A DNA stretch of 64,000 bases from an uncultured Pseudomonadota bacterium. Lineage in GTDB: Bacteria; Pseudomonadota; Gammaproteobacteria; Burkholderiales; JALYOK01. The stretch is taken from assembly GCA_902826775.1 (NCBI GenBank), contig CADEHE010000016.1, positions 40,088 through 104,087 of the forward strand, read 5' to 3'. Numbering within the stretch: the first letter of the stretch is position 1; each line of letters begins with the position of its first letter. Of this stretch, positions 34,723 to 44,061 are shown one piece after another. Under the pieces are notes generated by a model that was not told the DNA's origin, made no database searches, and worked only from the letters and a program-made list of their open reading frames with translations. Both the position numbers and the translations under genes were made by a program.

Positions 34723-35607
34723 ATGCCGGAACTGCCCGACATTGTCGTTTACAAAGAGGCGCTAGCACGGCGCGTGACCGGTGCCACCCTACGCCGCTTG
34801 CGCATCATCACCCCGTTTGTGCTGCGCACAGTTGTCCCGCCGGTCGGCGCGATAGAGGGAAAGGCGGTGCGCGGTGTGCGCAGCCTGGGCAAGCGCATCA
34901 TCATTGAGTTGGAGGGCGACAATTTCATGGTGCTGCATTTGATGATTGCCGGGCGCTTGCGCTGGCTCCCCGCAGGGACCAAGCCGCCGGGCAAGTTAGC
35001 GCTTGCCGCCATGGACTTTGATCACGGCACACTGGTCTTTACCGAGGCCGGAACGCGCAAACGAGCATCGCTGCATCTGGCGCAAGGGCAGGGCGCGTTG
35101 CATGCCTTTGACATGCAGGGTTTGGACGTGCTGGCGTGTTCAGTGCAGGCGTTCGCCGCGCGCTTGCAGGCGGAGAACCACACGCTCAAACGCGCGCTCA
35201 CCGATCCGCGCGCGTTCAGCGGCATTGGCAATGCCTATTCGGACGAGATACTGCATCGAGCGATGCTCTCGCCCTTCGCGCATACCCGAGACTTGAGCAA
35301 AGTGGAGGTGGAGCGTTTGTTCGAGGCCACGCGCGCCGTCCTGCAAGAGTGGATCGAGCGCTTGCGTGCGCAAACTGGCGGAAAATTTCCGGAGCATGTC
35401 ACCGCTTTTCGCGCGGAGATGGCCGTGCACGGAAAACACGGGCAACCGTGCCCAGCGTGCGGCGCGCCGGTGCAACGCATCGTCTATGCCGAGAACGAGA
35501 CCAACTACTGCGCGCGCTGCCAGACCGGCGGAAAGATTCTTGCCGATCGCTCGCTTTCGCGTTTGCTGAAGAAAAGCTGGCCGAAATCAATCGATGAATT
35601 GGGCTAG
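34723..35607 (+). CDS. Fpg/Nei family DNA glycosylase
   Basis: This 294-residue bifunctional base-excision-repair glycosylase/AP lyase starts with the catalytic Pro2-Glu3 (MPELPDIVVYKEAL). The conserved Lys lies in RSLGKRIIIEL, the helix-two-turn-helix in AFSGIGNAYSDEIL, and the zinc finger is C-P-A-C plus C-A-R-C (QPCPACGAP, NYCARCQTGG) at the C-terminus. PELPDI rather than PELPEV, and a basic tail beyond the zinc finger, suggest a paralogue distinct from canonical MutM. ATG 34723 is fixed by the need for Pro at position 2. Confidence 0.93.
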   Translation: MPELPDIVVYKEALARRVTGATLRRLRIITPFVLRTVVPPVGAIEGKAVRGVRSLGKRIIIELEGDNFMVLHLMIAGRLRWLPAGTKPPGKLALAAMDFDHGTLVFTEAGTRKRASLHLAQGQGALHAFDMQGLDVLACSVQAFAARLQAENHTLKRALTDPRAFSGIGNAYSDEILHRAMLSPFAHTRDLSKVEVERLFEATRAVLQEWIERLRAQTGGKFPEHVTAFRAEMAVHGKHGQPCPACGAPVQRIVYAENETNYCARCQTGGKILADRSLSRLLKKSWPKSIDELG

Positions 35608-35697
35608 CGCGCGGATGGCCAGGGTGCGGCAAGGCGGCCGGCGATGCCATACACCGCTCGGCGCGGTAACATGCCGCATTGTCCTGTGGAGCATCGC

Positions 35698-35982
35698 ATG
35701 AGCGAGGGATCAAAGCGCGTCATCGTTACTGTCATCGGCGAAGATCGTATCGGCATCATTGCCGCGGTTTCGCGCATACTGGCCGATGCAGAGGTCAACA
35801 TCGTCGACATTTCTCAAACCATCATGCAGGAATTTTTCGTCATGATCATGATGGCGGACATGAAGCGCGCCTCGCTGCCGTTTGAGGAGCTTAAGCGCCA
35901 TCTCAATGCCAAGGGCGAGGAACTTGGCTTGCGCATCGACGCACAACATGAAGACGTGTTTCGCTTCATGCATCGAGTCTAA
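35698..35982 (+). CDS. ACT domain protein (UPF0237)
   Basis: This 94-residue single ACT-domain protein has the UPF0237 hallmarks VIVTVIGEDRIGIIAAVSRIL, VNIVDISQTIM and FFVMIMMAD. These proteins are believed to bind amino acids or small ligands and are usually coded next to a PFL/DUF711 protein, as here (9 bp gap). ATG 35698 gives the family length; the frame stays open upstream to 35644. Probably co-transcribed with the following gene. Confidence 0.92.
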   Translation: MSEGSKRVIVTVIGEDRIGIIAAVSRILADAEVNIVDISQTIMQEFFVMIMMADMKRASLPFEELKRHLNAKGEELGLRIDAQHEDVFRFMHRV

Positions 35983-35991
35983 GGCGGGCCT

Positions 35992-37365
35992 ATGCGCAAT
36001 CTGCGTTTTGCCCCCGAGGAGATTATCGAAACCATCAAGATGGTGCAGACGGAGCAGCTCGATATCCGCACCATCACCATGGGTATCAGTCTGCGCGATT
36101 GCTGCCATCCTCAGTTGGCGGCGGTGGCGGCGAAGGTCTACGAGAAGATTTGCCGCGTCGCCAGCCGATTAGTTGCAGTCGGCGAGGAGATCGAACGCGA
36201 GTACGGCATCCCCATCGTCAACAAGCGCATTTCGGTCACGCCGATCGCACTGGTGGCGGAGAGTGCCGACAGTGACGACTACGTTCTGGTGGCGCAAGCG
36301 CTGGACCGCGCCGCGCGCGAGGTTGGTGTCAATTTCATCGGCGGCTTCTCCGCGCTGGTGCAGAAAGGCATGACACGCGGCGATGCGGCGCTGATCGAGT
36401 CTATTCCAGCAGCGTTGGCCGGTACCGAGCGCGTGTGCGCTTCGGTGAACGTCGCCAGCACCAAAGCAGGCATCAACATGGACGCGGTAGCGCGGATGGG
36501 GCGCGTGGTGGTCGACGCGGCTCAGCGCAGCCGCGATCGCGATGGCCTCGCGTGCGCCAAGCTCGTCATCTTCTGCAATGCGGTTGAGGACAATCCTTTC
36601 ATGGCGGGCGCCTTCCACGGTATCGGTGAGCCCGAGTGCGTGATCAATGTCGGCGTCAGTGGGCCCGGCGTGGTGTTGCGCGCGGTCGAGCGCGAAGGCA
36701 CTGGTCTGGACTTGGGCGATCTTGCCTCCGTCATAAAACGCACCGCTTTCAAAATCACGCGCATGGGCGAGTTGGTGGGGCGGGCGGCGTCGGCACGCCT
36801 CGGCGCGCCGTTCGGTATTGTCGACTTGTCGCTGGCGCCGACGCCAGCACAGGGCGACAGCGTCGCGCGCATCATCGAGGCGATGGGTATAGAGCGCATC
36901 GGCACGCACGGCTCTACCGCCGCGCTGGCTATGCTGAATGACGCGGTCAAGAAAGGCGGCGCGATGGCGTCCTCGCACGTGGGCGGTCTATCGGGTGCGT
37001 TCATTCCGGTGAGCGAAGACATCGGCATGATCGAAGCGGCGGCGGCGGGCACGCTGACCTTCGACAAACTCGAAGCGATGACGTGCGTGTGCTCGGTAGG
37101 ATTGGATATGATCGCGGTGCCGGGCGATACCAGCGCCGAGACCATCGCGGCCATTATTGCCGACGAGGCCGCCATCGGTATGGTCAACCGCAAGACGACT
37201 GCGGTGCGCGTGATTCCCGCACCGGGCAAAGGCGTGGGCGACTGGGTCGAGTTCGGCGGGCTGCTGGGGCGCGCGCCGGTGATGCCGATACATACCGAGT
37301 CCGCAGCGGCATTCGTGCGCCGCGGCGGGCGAATTCCCGCGCCGTTGCAAGCACTCAACAACTGA
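35992..37365 (+). CDS. PFL family protein (DUF711/UPF0210)
   Basis: This 457-residue protein belongs to UPF0210/DUF711, a family with a pyruvate-formate-lyase-like fold whose reaction is unknown. Diagnostic parts are EIIETIKMVQTEQLDIRTIT at the start, GISLRDC, VNFIGGFSALVQKGMT, MAGAFHGIGEPECVINVGVS and DLSLAPTPAQGDSVARI. No glycyl-radical motif is present. It pairs with the preceding ACT protein, which may regulate it. Confidence 0.92.
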   Translation: MRNLRFAPEEIIETIKMVQTEQLDIRTITMGISLRDCCHPQLAAVAAKVYEKICRVASRLVAVGEEIEREYGIPIVNKRISVTPIALVAESADSDDYVLVAQALDRAAREVGVNFIGGFSALVQKGMTRGDAALIESIPAALAGTERVCASVNVASTKAGINMDAVARMGRVVVDAAQRSRDRDGLACAKLVIFCNAVEDNPFMAGAFHGIGEPECVINVGVSGPGVVLRAVEREGTGLDLGDLASVIKRTAFKITRMGELVGRAASARLGAPFGIVDLSLAPTPAQGDSVARIIEAMGIERIGTHGSTAALAMLNDAVKKGGAMASSHVGGLSGAFIPVSEDIGMIEAAAAGTLTFDKLEAMTCVCSVGLDMIAVPGDTSAETIAAIIADEAAIGMVNRKTTAVRVIPAPGKGVGDWVEFGGLLGRAPVMPIHTESAAAFVRRGGRIPAPLQALNN

Positions 37366-37439
37366 CCGGGCTAAGGCGCGCGCACCAAGCGCCGGTCGTG
37401 CAAGTCTCTCGCTAACCTACTTACGATTTGGAGGACACC

Positions 37440-38429
37440 ATGAAAATCTGCATGATCGGCTCAGGCGCTATGGGCTCCGTGTTCGGCGGCTTGCTGTGCA
37501 AAGCCGGCTTCGATGTGACATTGGTCGACCTGCGCGCCGATCACGTCGTGGCGATCCGCGAGCGCGGATTGCGCATAGACGGCGTGCGTGGCGAGCACGT
37601 AGTGCGCCCGCCGGTCTCGGTCGATCATGCCGGCCTTGGGCCGTTCGACGCGGCCATCGTGTTCGTCGATTGCAATTCGACGCGGACGGCGGCGGCGACA
37701 GCGGCTCAAGTGTTGAAGCCGGACGGGTTTGCGCTCACGTTACAGAACGGCATCGGCAATGTTGAAGCGCTGTCGGAGTGCCTGGGCGAAGCGCGCGTGC
37801 TCGCCGGCGTGAGCATGGATAGCGCGAATTATCGCGGCGCGGGGCATGCGTCTTACACCAACCAAGGACCCATCCATTTGGGCGAGCTGGACGGCAAGAC
37901 CACGTCGCGCGCTCAGGCGCTAGTGGATGCACTCAACAAGGCAGGCTTCAAGGCCAGCTTGACCGATCGCGCGCGCGATTACATCTGGGAAAAATTCACG
38001 CTCAACTGTGCGATCAATCCGCTGGCCGCGCTGACGGGTTTGCGTGGCGGCGAGTTCATTCGCATCGCGGAGATCGATGCGTTGCAGGACCGCGTGTTGG
38101 ACGAAGTGTTCGCAGTCGGCAAAGCCAAAGGCATCCGCTATCCGAATCCCGACCTGCGCGCCTACATCAAGGAACACTGCCACAAGCGCTTCAACCAGCC
38201 GTCGATGCTGCAACATGTGACGCAGGGCCGGCGTACCGAAATCGATGCCCTCAACGGCGCGCTGGTGCGCGAGGCAAAAGCATTTGGAATCGCGACGCCT
38301 TATAACGAAACCATCGTCGCTCTAATCAAGGGACTGCAGAAACATCGCGAGCAAGTCGTGCATCAACCGCCGATCGACTACCAAAAGTTGGAGGCAGATA
38401 CCGCGGCAGCGATGGCGCACAAAGGCTAG
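37440..38429 (+). CDS. Ketopantoate reductase family oxidoreductase
   Basis: This 329-residue NADP-dependent enzyme resembles PanE (2-dehydropantoate 2-reductase). The N-terminal Rossmann motif is MIGSGAMGSVFGGLL, and the C-terminal helical domain carries WEKFTLNCAINPLAALTG and RRTEIDALNGALVREAKAFG, with the catalytic-type Lys in EKF and the Asn of NCAINP. Several paralogues in this family act on other 2-keto acids, so I do not assign panE. GGAGG at 37430-37434 precedes ATG 37440. Confidence 0.88.
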   Translation: MKICMIGSGAMGSVFGGLLCKAGFDVTLVDLRADHVVAIRERGLRIDGVRGEHVVRPPVSVDHAGLGPFDAAIVFVDCNSTRTAAATAAQVLKPDGFALTLQNGIGNVEALSECLGEARVLAGVSMDSANYRGAGHASYTNQGPIHLGELDGKTTSRAQALVDALNKAGFKASLTDRARDYIWEKFTLNCAINPLAALTGLRGGEFIRIAEIDALQDRVLDEVFAVGKAKGIRYPNPDLRAYIKEHCHKRFNQPSMLQHVTQGRRTEIDALNGALVREAKAFGIATPYNETIVALIKGLQKHREQVVHQPPIDYQKLEADTAAAMAHKG

Positions 38430-38535
38430 CGATTCGAGGCGCCGAAAGCGGGTACTGCTTATAGGTTATCTCTATGGCTCAAAATCGACATGTGAGTTAG
38501 CTCGATTCTGGTCGGAGTACTAGCACGCCCGGCTG

Positions 38536-39600
38536 TTAGCGCACGATGATGTGCCGAGTATCATTGCCGCGCACCTGAATCGTGCCGATCTGCCAGGCGG
38601 TCTCGCCGCGCAGACGTAGGATTTCGACCGCACGCGCGCAGTCTTCGCGCGGAACGATCAACACGAAACCGATGCCGCAGTTGAACACGCGATGCATTTC
38701 TTCTTCCGGCACTTGGCCGTGCTGCTGCAGCCATTGGAATAGCGGCGGGCGCGGCCAGCATTTACCGTCGATGACGGCCATCACATGGTCCGGCAGCACA
38801 CGCGGCACATTGCCGAGTAAGCCGCCGCCGGTGATGTGCGCCATGCCTTTGACGCGCGTCGACTGCATGAGAGAGAGCACGGTTTTCACGTAGATGCGCG
38901 TCGGCTCCATCATAACGTCGCCCAACGCCTTGCCGTGAAAGTCGGCGCTTAGGTCCGGTTGGCTGCGCTCAATGATTTTGCGCACCAGCGAGTACCCGTT
39001 GGAATGCGCACCGCTCGAGGCCAGTCCAATGATGGCATCGCCCGCGACGATAGTGCTGCCATCGATGATGCGCTCTTTTTCGACCATGCCGACGGCGAAG
39101 CCGGCTAAATCGTACTCACCTTCCGGGTACATGCTGGGCATTTCCGCGGTTTCGCCCCCGATCAGCGCGCAGCCGGCCAGCTCGCAACCTTTGGCGATGC
39201 CTTCGATTACCTTAGCGGCAACATCGACGTGCAGCTTGCCGCAGGCAAAGTAATCGAGAAAAAATACCGGTTCGGCGCCTTGCACCAGGATGTCGTTGAC
39301 GCTCATCGCCACCAGGTCGATGCCGACGCTGTCGTGGCGGCCAAGCTGAAATGCAAGCTTTAGTTTGGTGCCGACACCATCAGTGCTGGCGACCATCACC
39401 GGGTTGCGGTACTTCTTGGACACTTCCACCAGCGCGCCGAAGCCGCCGATGCTGGTCAGCACCTCCGGGCGCATAGTGCGCTTGGCGAACGGCTTGATGC
39501 GCTCGACCAATTCGTCGCCAGCGTCGATATCGACGCCCGCGTCGCTGTAGGTGAGCGGTTGAGGTTCGAAACCGAGTTCGCTTTGTGTTGGATTGGACAT
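38536..39600 (-). CDS. purM: Phosphoribosylformylglycinamidine cyclo-ligase
   Basis: This 354-residue enzyme converts FGAM to AIR with ATP in purine synthesis. Family motifs are LTYSDAGVDIDAGDELVERI, VASTDGVGTKLKLAF, DLVAMSVNDILVQGAEPVFF, GCALIGGETAEMPSMY and MAHITGGGLLGNVPRVLP. Full length. It is transcribed away from the AI-2E-type transporter, an arrangement common in Betaproteobacteria. Confidence 0.97.
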   Translation of the reverse strand: MSNPTQSELGFEPQPLTYSDAGVDIDAGDELVERIKPFAKRTMRPEVLTSIGGFGALVEVSKKYRNPVMVASTDGVGTKLKLAFQLGRHDSVGIDLVAMSVNDILVQGAEPVFFLDYFACGKLHVDVAAKVIEGIAKGCELAGCALIGGETAEMPSMYPEGEYDLAGFAVGMVEKERIIDGSTIVAGDAIIGLASSGAHSNGYSLVRKIIERSQPDLSADFHGKALGDVMMEPTRIYVKTVLSLMQSTRVKGMAHITGGGLLGNVPRVLPDHVMAVIDGKCWPRPPLFQWLQQHGQVPEEEMHRVFNCGIGFVLIVPREDCARAVEILRLRGETAWQIGTIQVRGNDTRHIIVR

Positions 39601-39693
39601 TTGGCTGAGCGCGTGGTGAGGGCGGCGACTTGCCGAGCATCGAGCAAATGCAGGTACACTTGGCTGCCGCAGATACCTGAAATGTTACCCGAA

Positions 39694-40758
39694 ATGAGCG
39701 ATCTCCGCGCCAACTCGGCGCACTATCTCTGGCTGACGATCGTACTGTTCGCCGCGGGCGGGCTGATCTATATGTTGGGACCGATCTTGGCGCCGTTCAT
39801 TACCGCCGCCATCCTCGCCTACATTTGCGACCCGCTGGTCGATCGGCTCGAACGGCACAAGTGGCCGCGCGCGCTCGCCACCTCGGTGGTCTTGTTGCTG
39901 CTGTTGGCGGTGCTGGTGGTGTTAGTGCTGATTATCCTGCCGGTGTTCTATCGCGAGATTGCGCTGCTCATTGAGCGCTTGCCCGACTTGCTCGCCAAAT
40001 TAAAGACCTCGCTCGAGCCATGGCTGAAGCGGCAATTTGATATCGAGCTGCAGCTCGATATCGGTCTGCTGAAACAAACACTGACGGACAACTGGAAACA
40101 GGCGGGCGGGTTGGCCGGCAAATTATTCACTTCCGTCACGATTGGCGGTTTGGCGGTAGTGGGGTTCTTCGTCAATCTAATTCTGGTGCCGGTGGTGACG
40201 TTCTATTTGCTGCGCGACTGGGACAAGTTCATGGCGACTATCGATGCATTGATCCCGCGCCGCTGGCACGAGCGTGTTACCGGCATTGTGCGCGAGATCG
40301 ATTCCGTGCTGGCAGAATTTTTGCGCGGCCAACTTATGGTGATGCTGATCATGGCGATCTACTACAGCGCCGGCTTGGCCATTGCCGGCCTGCAATTTGC
40401 GCTCCCGATCGGCATTATTTCCGGCTTGCTCGTGTTTGTGCCGTTTGTCGGCAGTATTACCGGATTGGTGTTATCGCTGCTCGCGGCGGCGACACAGTTC
40501 ACCACGCTCGGCGCGTTCGGCGGCGTAACGGCGGTGTTCGTGATCGGCCAATTGATCGAAGGCTACGTCGTCACGCCGCGCTTTGTCGGCGATCGCATCG
40601 GCTTGCACCCGGTCGCGGTGATCTTCGCGTTACTCGCCTTCGGTGAGCTGTTTGGTTTCGTGGGCGTGCTGTTGGCGCTGCCCTTGGCCGCCATGATGCT
40701 TGTGGGCTTGCGGCATGTGCGCCAGGAGTATGTTGCCAGCAACGTCTACCATTCTTGA
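39694..40758 (+). CDS. AI-2E family transporter (PerM-like)
   Basis: This 354-residue membrane protein of the PerM/TqsA family has about eight helices. Typical parts are GPILAPFITAAILAYICDPLVDRL, a long periplasmic-type loop, LVPVVTFYLLRDWD, GLLVFVPFVGSITGLVLSLL and the C-terminal VTPRFVGDRIGLHPVAVIFALLAFGE. AI-2 export is only one proposed role in the family; permease activity on other small molecules is as likely. I prefer ATG 39694, with 39682 as alternative. Confidence 0.9.
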   Translation: MSDLRANSAHYLWLTIVLFAAGGLIYMLGPILAPFITAAILAYICDPLVDRLERHKWPRALATSVVLLLLLAVLVVLVLIILPVFYREIALLIERLPDLLAKLKTSLEPWLKRQFDIELQLDIGLLKQTLTDNWKQAGGLAGKLFTSVTIGGLAVVGFFVNLILVPVVTFYLLRDWDKFMATIDALIPRRWHERVTGIVREIDSVLAEFLRGQLMVMLIMAIYYSAGLAIAGLQFALPIGIISGLLVFVPFVGSITGLVLSLLAAATQFTTLGAFGGVTAVFVIGQLIEGYVVTPRFVGDRIGLHPVAVIFALLAFGELFGFVGVLLALPLAAMMLVGLRHVRQEYVASNVYHS

Positions 40759-40770
40759 TATGCTAGTTGG

Positions 40771-41733
40771 CTATAGGTAGCCGCGCATGATCATCGCGCG
40801 CGGCTGCGCTTGGGGAAGCTTGTCGCAGTCATCAGCGCCAATAAGCCGCTGAACCGCTGCTTGGCTGCGCACGTAGTCGGTCGCAAAGGAGCGGATGCGC
40901 GGGTGATCCTTCGGGAATAGCTCAGGCTCGGGTGATTGGTTGGGCGCGCCCAAGAGTGCGAGCTTTAAGTCCGGATCACAGGCGGCGTCCGGCAACGGGC
41001 GAAACACGGCGCCGCCCGAGGTGCCTTCCGGCATGGTGCAGTTGGTTTCGTATCCGCGCAGATAGTGATAGCCCTTCACCTGGCATCGATCACAAAACAA
41101 TGCTTGTGGGCGATCACTGAAAGTGTTGAGTTCGCCCGGGTAGCCGCAGGCATAGACGTCCGCGCCGAATTCGGCGGGGTTCACGGAAGCAAATTCGACA
41201 TGCGCGGATTGCGGCACGCGTGCCTTCAATTTAATGAGGACTTGATCGAACAAATGTACCGGCCGCGACGGATCATACAGCCCGACGTCGACAGGCATCC
41301 CCTCGACCGAGTACTTGAATGGCTGTGTGCCATCGTCCGGCACTCCAAACGAAAATGTCACCTCCCGCGCCGGATCGAATTTCACGAGGTCGGGAAACAC
41401 AACGTGGTAGCTCGTCAAAACGTGGCAAGCCCCGATCAGCGTGCCCGAGCCGGACTTACGCCAGCGCTGGCGCGTCAGCTTAGCCTTGATCGCGATAGCC
41501 CCGACGACCTCGAACACGGCGAAGGCGGACAGCTCGCGTGGCACGATGAAACGCTTGTCGTAGCCCGGTGCGGCTTGCGCCGCCTGCACCGCGGCGCTGA
41601 GTTCATTTAGCGCAGCGCGGCTGATGCAAGCCGATTCTGCCGCGATAGTTGGGGCGTGGAACGCGCTTAAAGCGATAGCCGTGCAAAGGCTGCGACTGCT
41701 TGCGCGGCGTTTGCATTGCGACTGTAGCGTCAT
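40771..41733 (-). CDS. Exported trypsin-like serine protease
   Basis: This 320-residue exported protein has a trypsin-like triad: His110 in CHVLTSYHVVF, Asp163 in LFDQVLIKL and Ser239 in PEGTSGGAVF. The N-terminus carries a basic stretch and a hydrophobic run (LCTAIALSAFHAPTIAA) that may be the signal. There is no PDZ domain, so it is not DegP-like. Cysteines in YACGYPG and LFCDRCQVKG may pair. Its substrate is unknown. It converges on the AI-2E-type transporter gene with 12 bp between stops. Confidence 0.75.
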   Translation of the reverse strand: MTLQSQCKRRASSRSLCTAIALSAFHAPTIAAESACISRAALNELSAAVQAAQAAPGYDKRFIVPRELSAFAVFEVVGAIAIKAKLTRQRWRKSGSGTLIGACHVLTSYHVVFPDLVKFDPAREVTFSFGVPDDGTQPFKYSVEGMPVDVGLYDPSRPVHLFDQVLIKLKARVPQSAHVEFASVNPAEFGADVYACGYPGELNTFSDRPQALFCDRCQVKGYHYLRGYETNCTMPEGTSGGAVFRPLPDAACDPDLKLALLGAPNQSPEPELFPKDHPRIRSFATDYVRSQAAVQRLIGADDCDKLPQAQPRAMIMRGYL

Positions 41734-41848
41734 CCGGCGAGAAATTTTAGGATCTATGGAGTGATTTTTGTATTATTTCGGCCGTGAGCGCTGCGTCGAA
41801 AGGTTTCGCTAGCTTAGCTAGGCGGCGCCATGCTGAAGTCGAAAAGCC

Positions 41849-42802
41849 TCAAGCCTGCGGTGATCCATTCTGAATTCGGCGCTGCGCTTCATCCCAAGAT
41901 GGCGGTGCGCAACCTCTGCGCGTCAGGTTGATTGCAGCGCACGCGCTGGCATGTTGCAGCGCGCGCTTTAGCTGATCGTGCTGATGCCGGGTGCCAGGGC
42001 GCAGTGCGTCCGCACGCTGCAGCGCGGCGATAAAACCCGCGAAGAAGCAGTCGCCGGCGCCCACGCTGTCCAATACCTTGACCGGTAGCGCGGGCTGAAA
42101 CACCTCCAAGGAATCGCTCAGCGCCCAGGCGCCCTCCGCGCCGAGCGTGAGCACTACCAAGCGGGCACTATGGCGGATCAGGTCGCGCGCGGCTGCAAGC
42201 GGCGCTTTTGTGGTGCTTAGGTAGCGCAAGTCTTCGTCGCTGACCTTGATGATATCGGCGGCGAGCGCCGCGGCCAGTGCCGCCTCGCGGTACAAATCGA
42301 GACCGACGCCGAGGCTCTGCGCGACGGCGGGTCGCATGTTCAAATCGATGCTGCACAGCAAGCCGCGCGCGCGCGCCCGTTGCAGCGCGCCGAGCGCCGT
42401 ATCCGCGTCGGGTGGCACCAACGCCAAGCCGCCGCTATGCAATGCCGTTGCCTCGTGACGCAGTGTGTGTGTTTGTATTTCCGCCGCGCTCAGATCGCGG
42501 TCGGCTACCGCGCTTCGATAAAAGCTGTATTGCGGCTTCCCGTCGGTGTCGGTCGCGACAAAAGCGAGCGATGTCGGCTTGCTGGTCGTTTGGCCGAAGT
42601 GCAGCGCATCCGAAGCGGCTAGCGTGTCGCGCAGCAAGCGGCCGAAGGCATCGCTAGAGAAGGGATTGAGATAGGCGCTAGGCACCCCTTGCAGTGCCAG
42701 CGCGCGAGCGAAATTGTACGGCGCCCCCCCAGCCACTGGGACGAAGCTGCCGTCCGGCTGCTCGACCATGTCGATAAGGGATTCACCAAATACAAGAAAC
42801 AT
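41849..42802 (-). CDS. frcK: PfkB-family sugar kinase (FrcK-like fructokinase)
   Basis: This 317-residue PfkB-family kinase probably phosphorylates fructose. The N-terminal FGESLIDMVEQPDGSFVPVAGGAPYNFARALA holds the sugar-binding GG motif, and the C-terminal signature DSVGAGDCFFAGF holds the catalytic Asp. ATG 42802 gives MFLVFGESLID, the family start; upstream codons in the same frame run through the promoter region. It diverges from frcB across a 194-bp gap, matching frc loci where the kinase belongs to the transport system. The exact sugar is inferred. Confidence 0.85.
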   Translation of the reverse strand: MFLVFGESLIDMVEQPDGSFVPVAGGAPYNFARALALQGVPSAYLNPFSSDAFGRLLRDTLAASDALHFGQTTSKPTSLAFVATDTDGKPQYSFYRSAVADRDLSAAEIQTHTLRHEATALHSGGLALVPPDADTALGALQRARARGLLCSIDLNMRPAVAQSLGVGLDLYREAALAAALAADIIKVSDEDLRYLSTTKAPLAAARDLIRHSARLVVLTLGAEGAWALSDSLEVFQPALPVKVLDSVGAGDCFFAGFIAALQRADALRPGTRHQHDQLKRALQHASACAAINLTRRGCAPPSWDEAQRRIQNGSPQA

Positions 42803-42865
42803 ATTAATAAACAATAGGATGATCAATACAGGCGATTGCTGTCGTAGCAAAGATAGCAGTCGGCG

Positions 42866-42890
42866 AATAAATAAAGCAAGTTGATTTATT
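42866..42890. promoter_or_regulatory. Candidate ROK-regulator operator in frcK-frcB gap
   Basis: AATAAAT (42866-42872) and ATTTATT (42884-42890) form a perfect 7-bp inverted repeat around 11 bp, in the A/T-rich gap between the kinase and the binding-protein gene. A/T-rich spaced half sites of this kind suit Mlc/NagC-type ROK repressors, and a ROK gene ends this cluster. Binding is inferred. Confidence 0.5.
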
Positions 42891-42996
42891 AAAAATTCTC
42901 CCTTACCATTCTTGCCGCACTGAATGAGGGCGGAGTCCCGAGAGCCATTCAGTCGTTCTTGCATGCCAACAACGTTTATTGCCTAGGAGGATCGAT

Positions 42997-43986
42997 ATGA
43001 AAACTAAACTGCTGTGCGCAACGCTGCTAAGCAGCGCAGCATTGGCGGCGCAGGCCGCCGAACCGGTGATCGGTCTGATCACTAAGACCGAAACCAATCC
43101 GTTCTTCGTCAAAATGAAAGAAGGCGCGGCCAAAGCCGCCAAAGCCAAGGGCGCTAAGCTGCTCAGCGGCGCGGGCAAGCAAGACGGCGACAACGCCGGG
43201 CAAGTAACGCACATGGAAAATATGATCACTGCCGGCGCGAAAACTATCTTGATTACGCCGAGCGACTCCAAGGCGATCATCCCTTCGATCAAAAAAGCAC
43301 GCGATGCCGGCGTCATGGTGATCGCGCTCGATAGCCCGACCGACCCTGCCGATGCCACCGATGCGCTGTTTGCGACCGACAACTTCAAAGCGGGCTTGCT
43401 CATCGGCCAATACGCGAAGGCTGCCATGAAAGGCAAGCTGGCCAAGATCGCGACGCTCGATCTGTTCCCCGGCCATCCGGTCGGCGCGCAGCGCCACAAC
43501 GGTTTCCTGGTCGGCATGGGATTGTCGAAAGTCGACGCCAAAACCAACGAACTCGATATGCCTGCGGATGTAGTGTGCGCGCAAGACTCATTCGGCGATC
43601 AAGCCAAAGGCCAGACGGCGATGGAAAACTGCCTGCAAAAAAACCCGGACATCAATCTTGTCTACACCATCAATGAGCCTGCTGCCGCTGGCGCCTACCA
43701 AGCGCTGAAGTCCGCCGGCAAAGAGAAGAGCGTCATGATCGTTTCCGTGGACGGCGGCTGCGCCGGAGTGCGTAACGTGAAGAGCGGTGTAATCGCGGCA
43801 ACGTCACAGCAGTACCCGCTTAAGATGGCGGAGCTCGGAGTTGAGGCTGGCGTGGAGTACGCGAAAAGCGGCAAGAAGGTCTCCGGCTACACCGATACTG
43901 GTGTGACTTTAATTACCGACAAGCCGATGGCGGGGGTCGAAAGCAAAGACACCAAATTCGGTCTGGGCGCTTGCTGGGGTAAATAA
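42997..43986 (+). CDS. frcB: Sugar ABC transporter substrate-binding protein (FrcB-like)
   Basis: This 329-residue periplasmic-binding-protein-like (RbsB-type) protein has signal peptide LLCATLLSSAALAAQAAE. The mature start VIGLITKTETNPFFVKMKEG, with GADFITPSD-type region AKTILITPSDSKAI and ATDNFKAGLLIGQYAK, closely recalls FrcB of the rhizobial fructose/mannose/ribose importer. AGGAGG at 42985-42990 precedes the ATG. It is the first gene of frcBCA and is followed by a perfect hairpin, so it is expected to be made in excess over the permease. Confidence 0.9.
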   Translation: MKTKLLCATLLSSAALAAQAAEPVIGLITKTETNPFFVKMKEGAAKAAKAKGAKLLSGAGKQDGDNAGQVTHMENMITAGAKTILITPSDSKAIIPSIKKARDAGVMVIALDSPTDPADATDALFATDNFKAGLLIGQYAKAAMKGKLAKIATLDLFPGHPVGAQRHNGFLVGMGLSKVDAKTNELDMPADVVCAQDSFGDQAKGQTAMENCLQKNPDINLVYTINEPAAAGAYQALKSAGKEKSVMIVSVDGGCAGVRNVKSGVIAATSQQYPLKMAELGVEAGVEYAKSGKKVSGYTDTGVTLITDKPMAGVESKDTKFGLGACWGK

Positions 43987-44030
43987 CCGCTGTTTAGAAG
44001 AGTTGGAGTAGTCCCACAACAGCAAACCAT

Positions 44031-44061
44031 CATAGCGGCTACGGCAGTCGTAGCCGCTATG
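44031..44061 (+). terminator. Perfect 13-bp hairpin between frcB and frcC
   Basis: CATAGCGGCTACG (44031-44043), loop GCAGT and CGTAGCCGCTATG (44049-44061) make a perfect stem of 13 bp. No T-run follows, so it is more likely an mRNA-stabilising or attenuating element than a full terminator. The right arm includes the ATG at 44059, the first possible start of the permease gene, and could limit its translation. Confidence 0.75.

Noticed and set aside
34723..35607. Assigning the glycosylase as canonical mutM
   Set aside because: The PELPDI start and basic tail point to a paralogous Fpg/Nei branch, so I kept the family name only.
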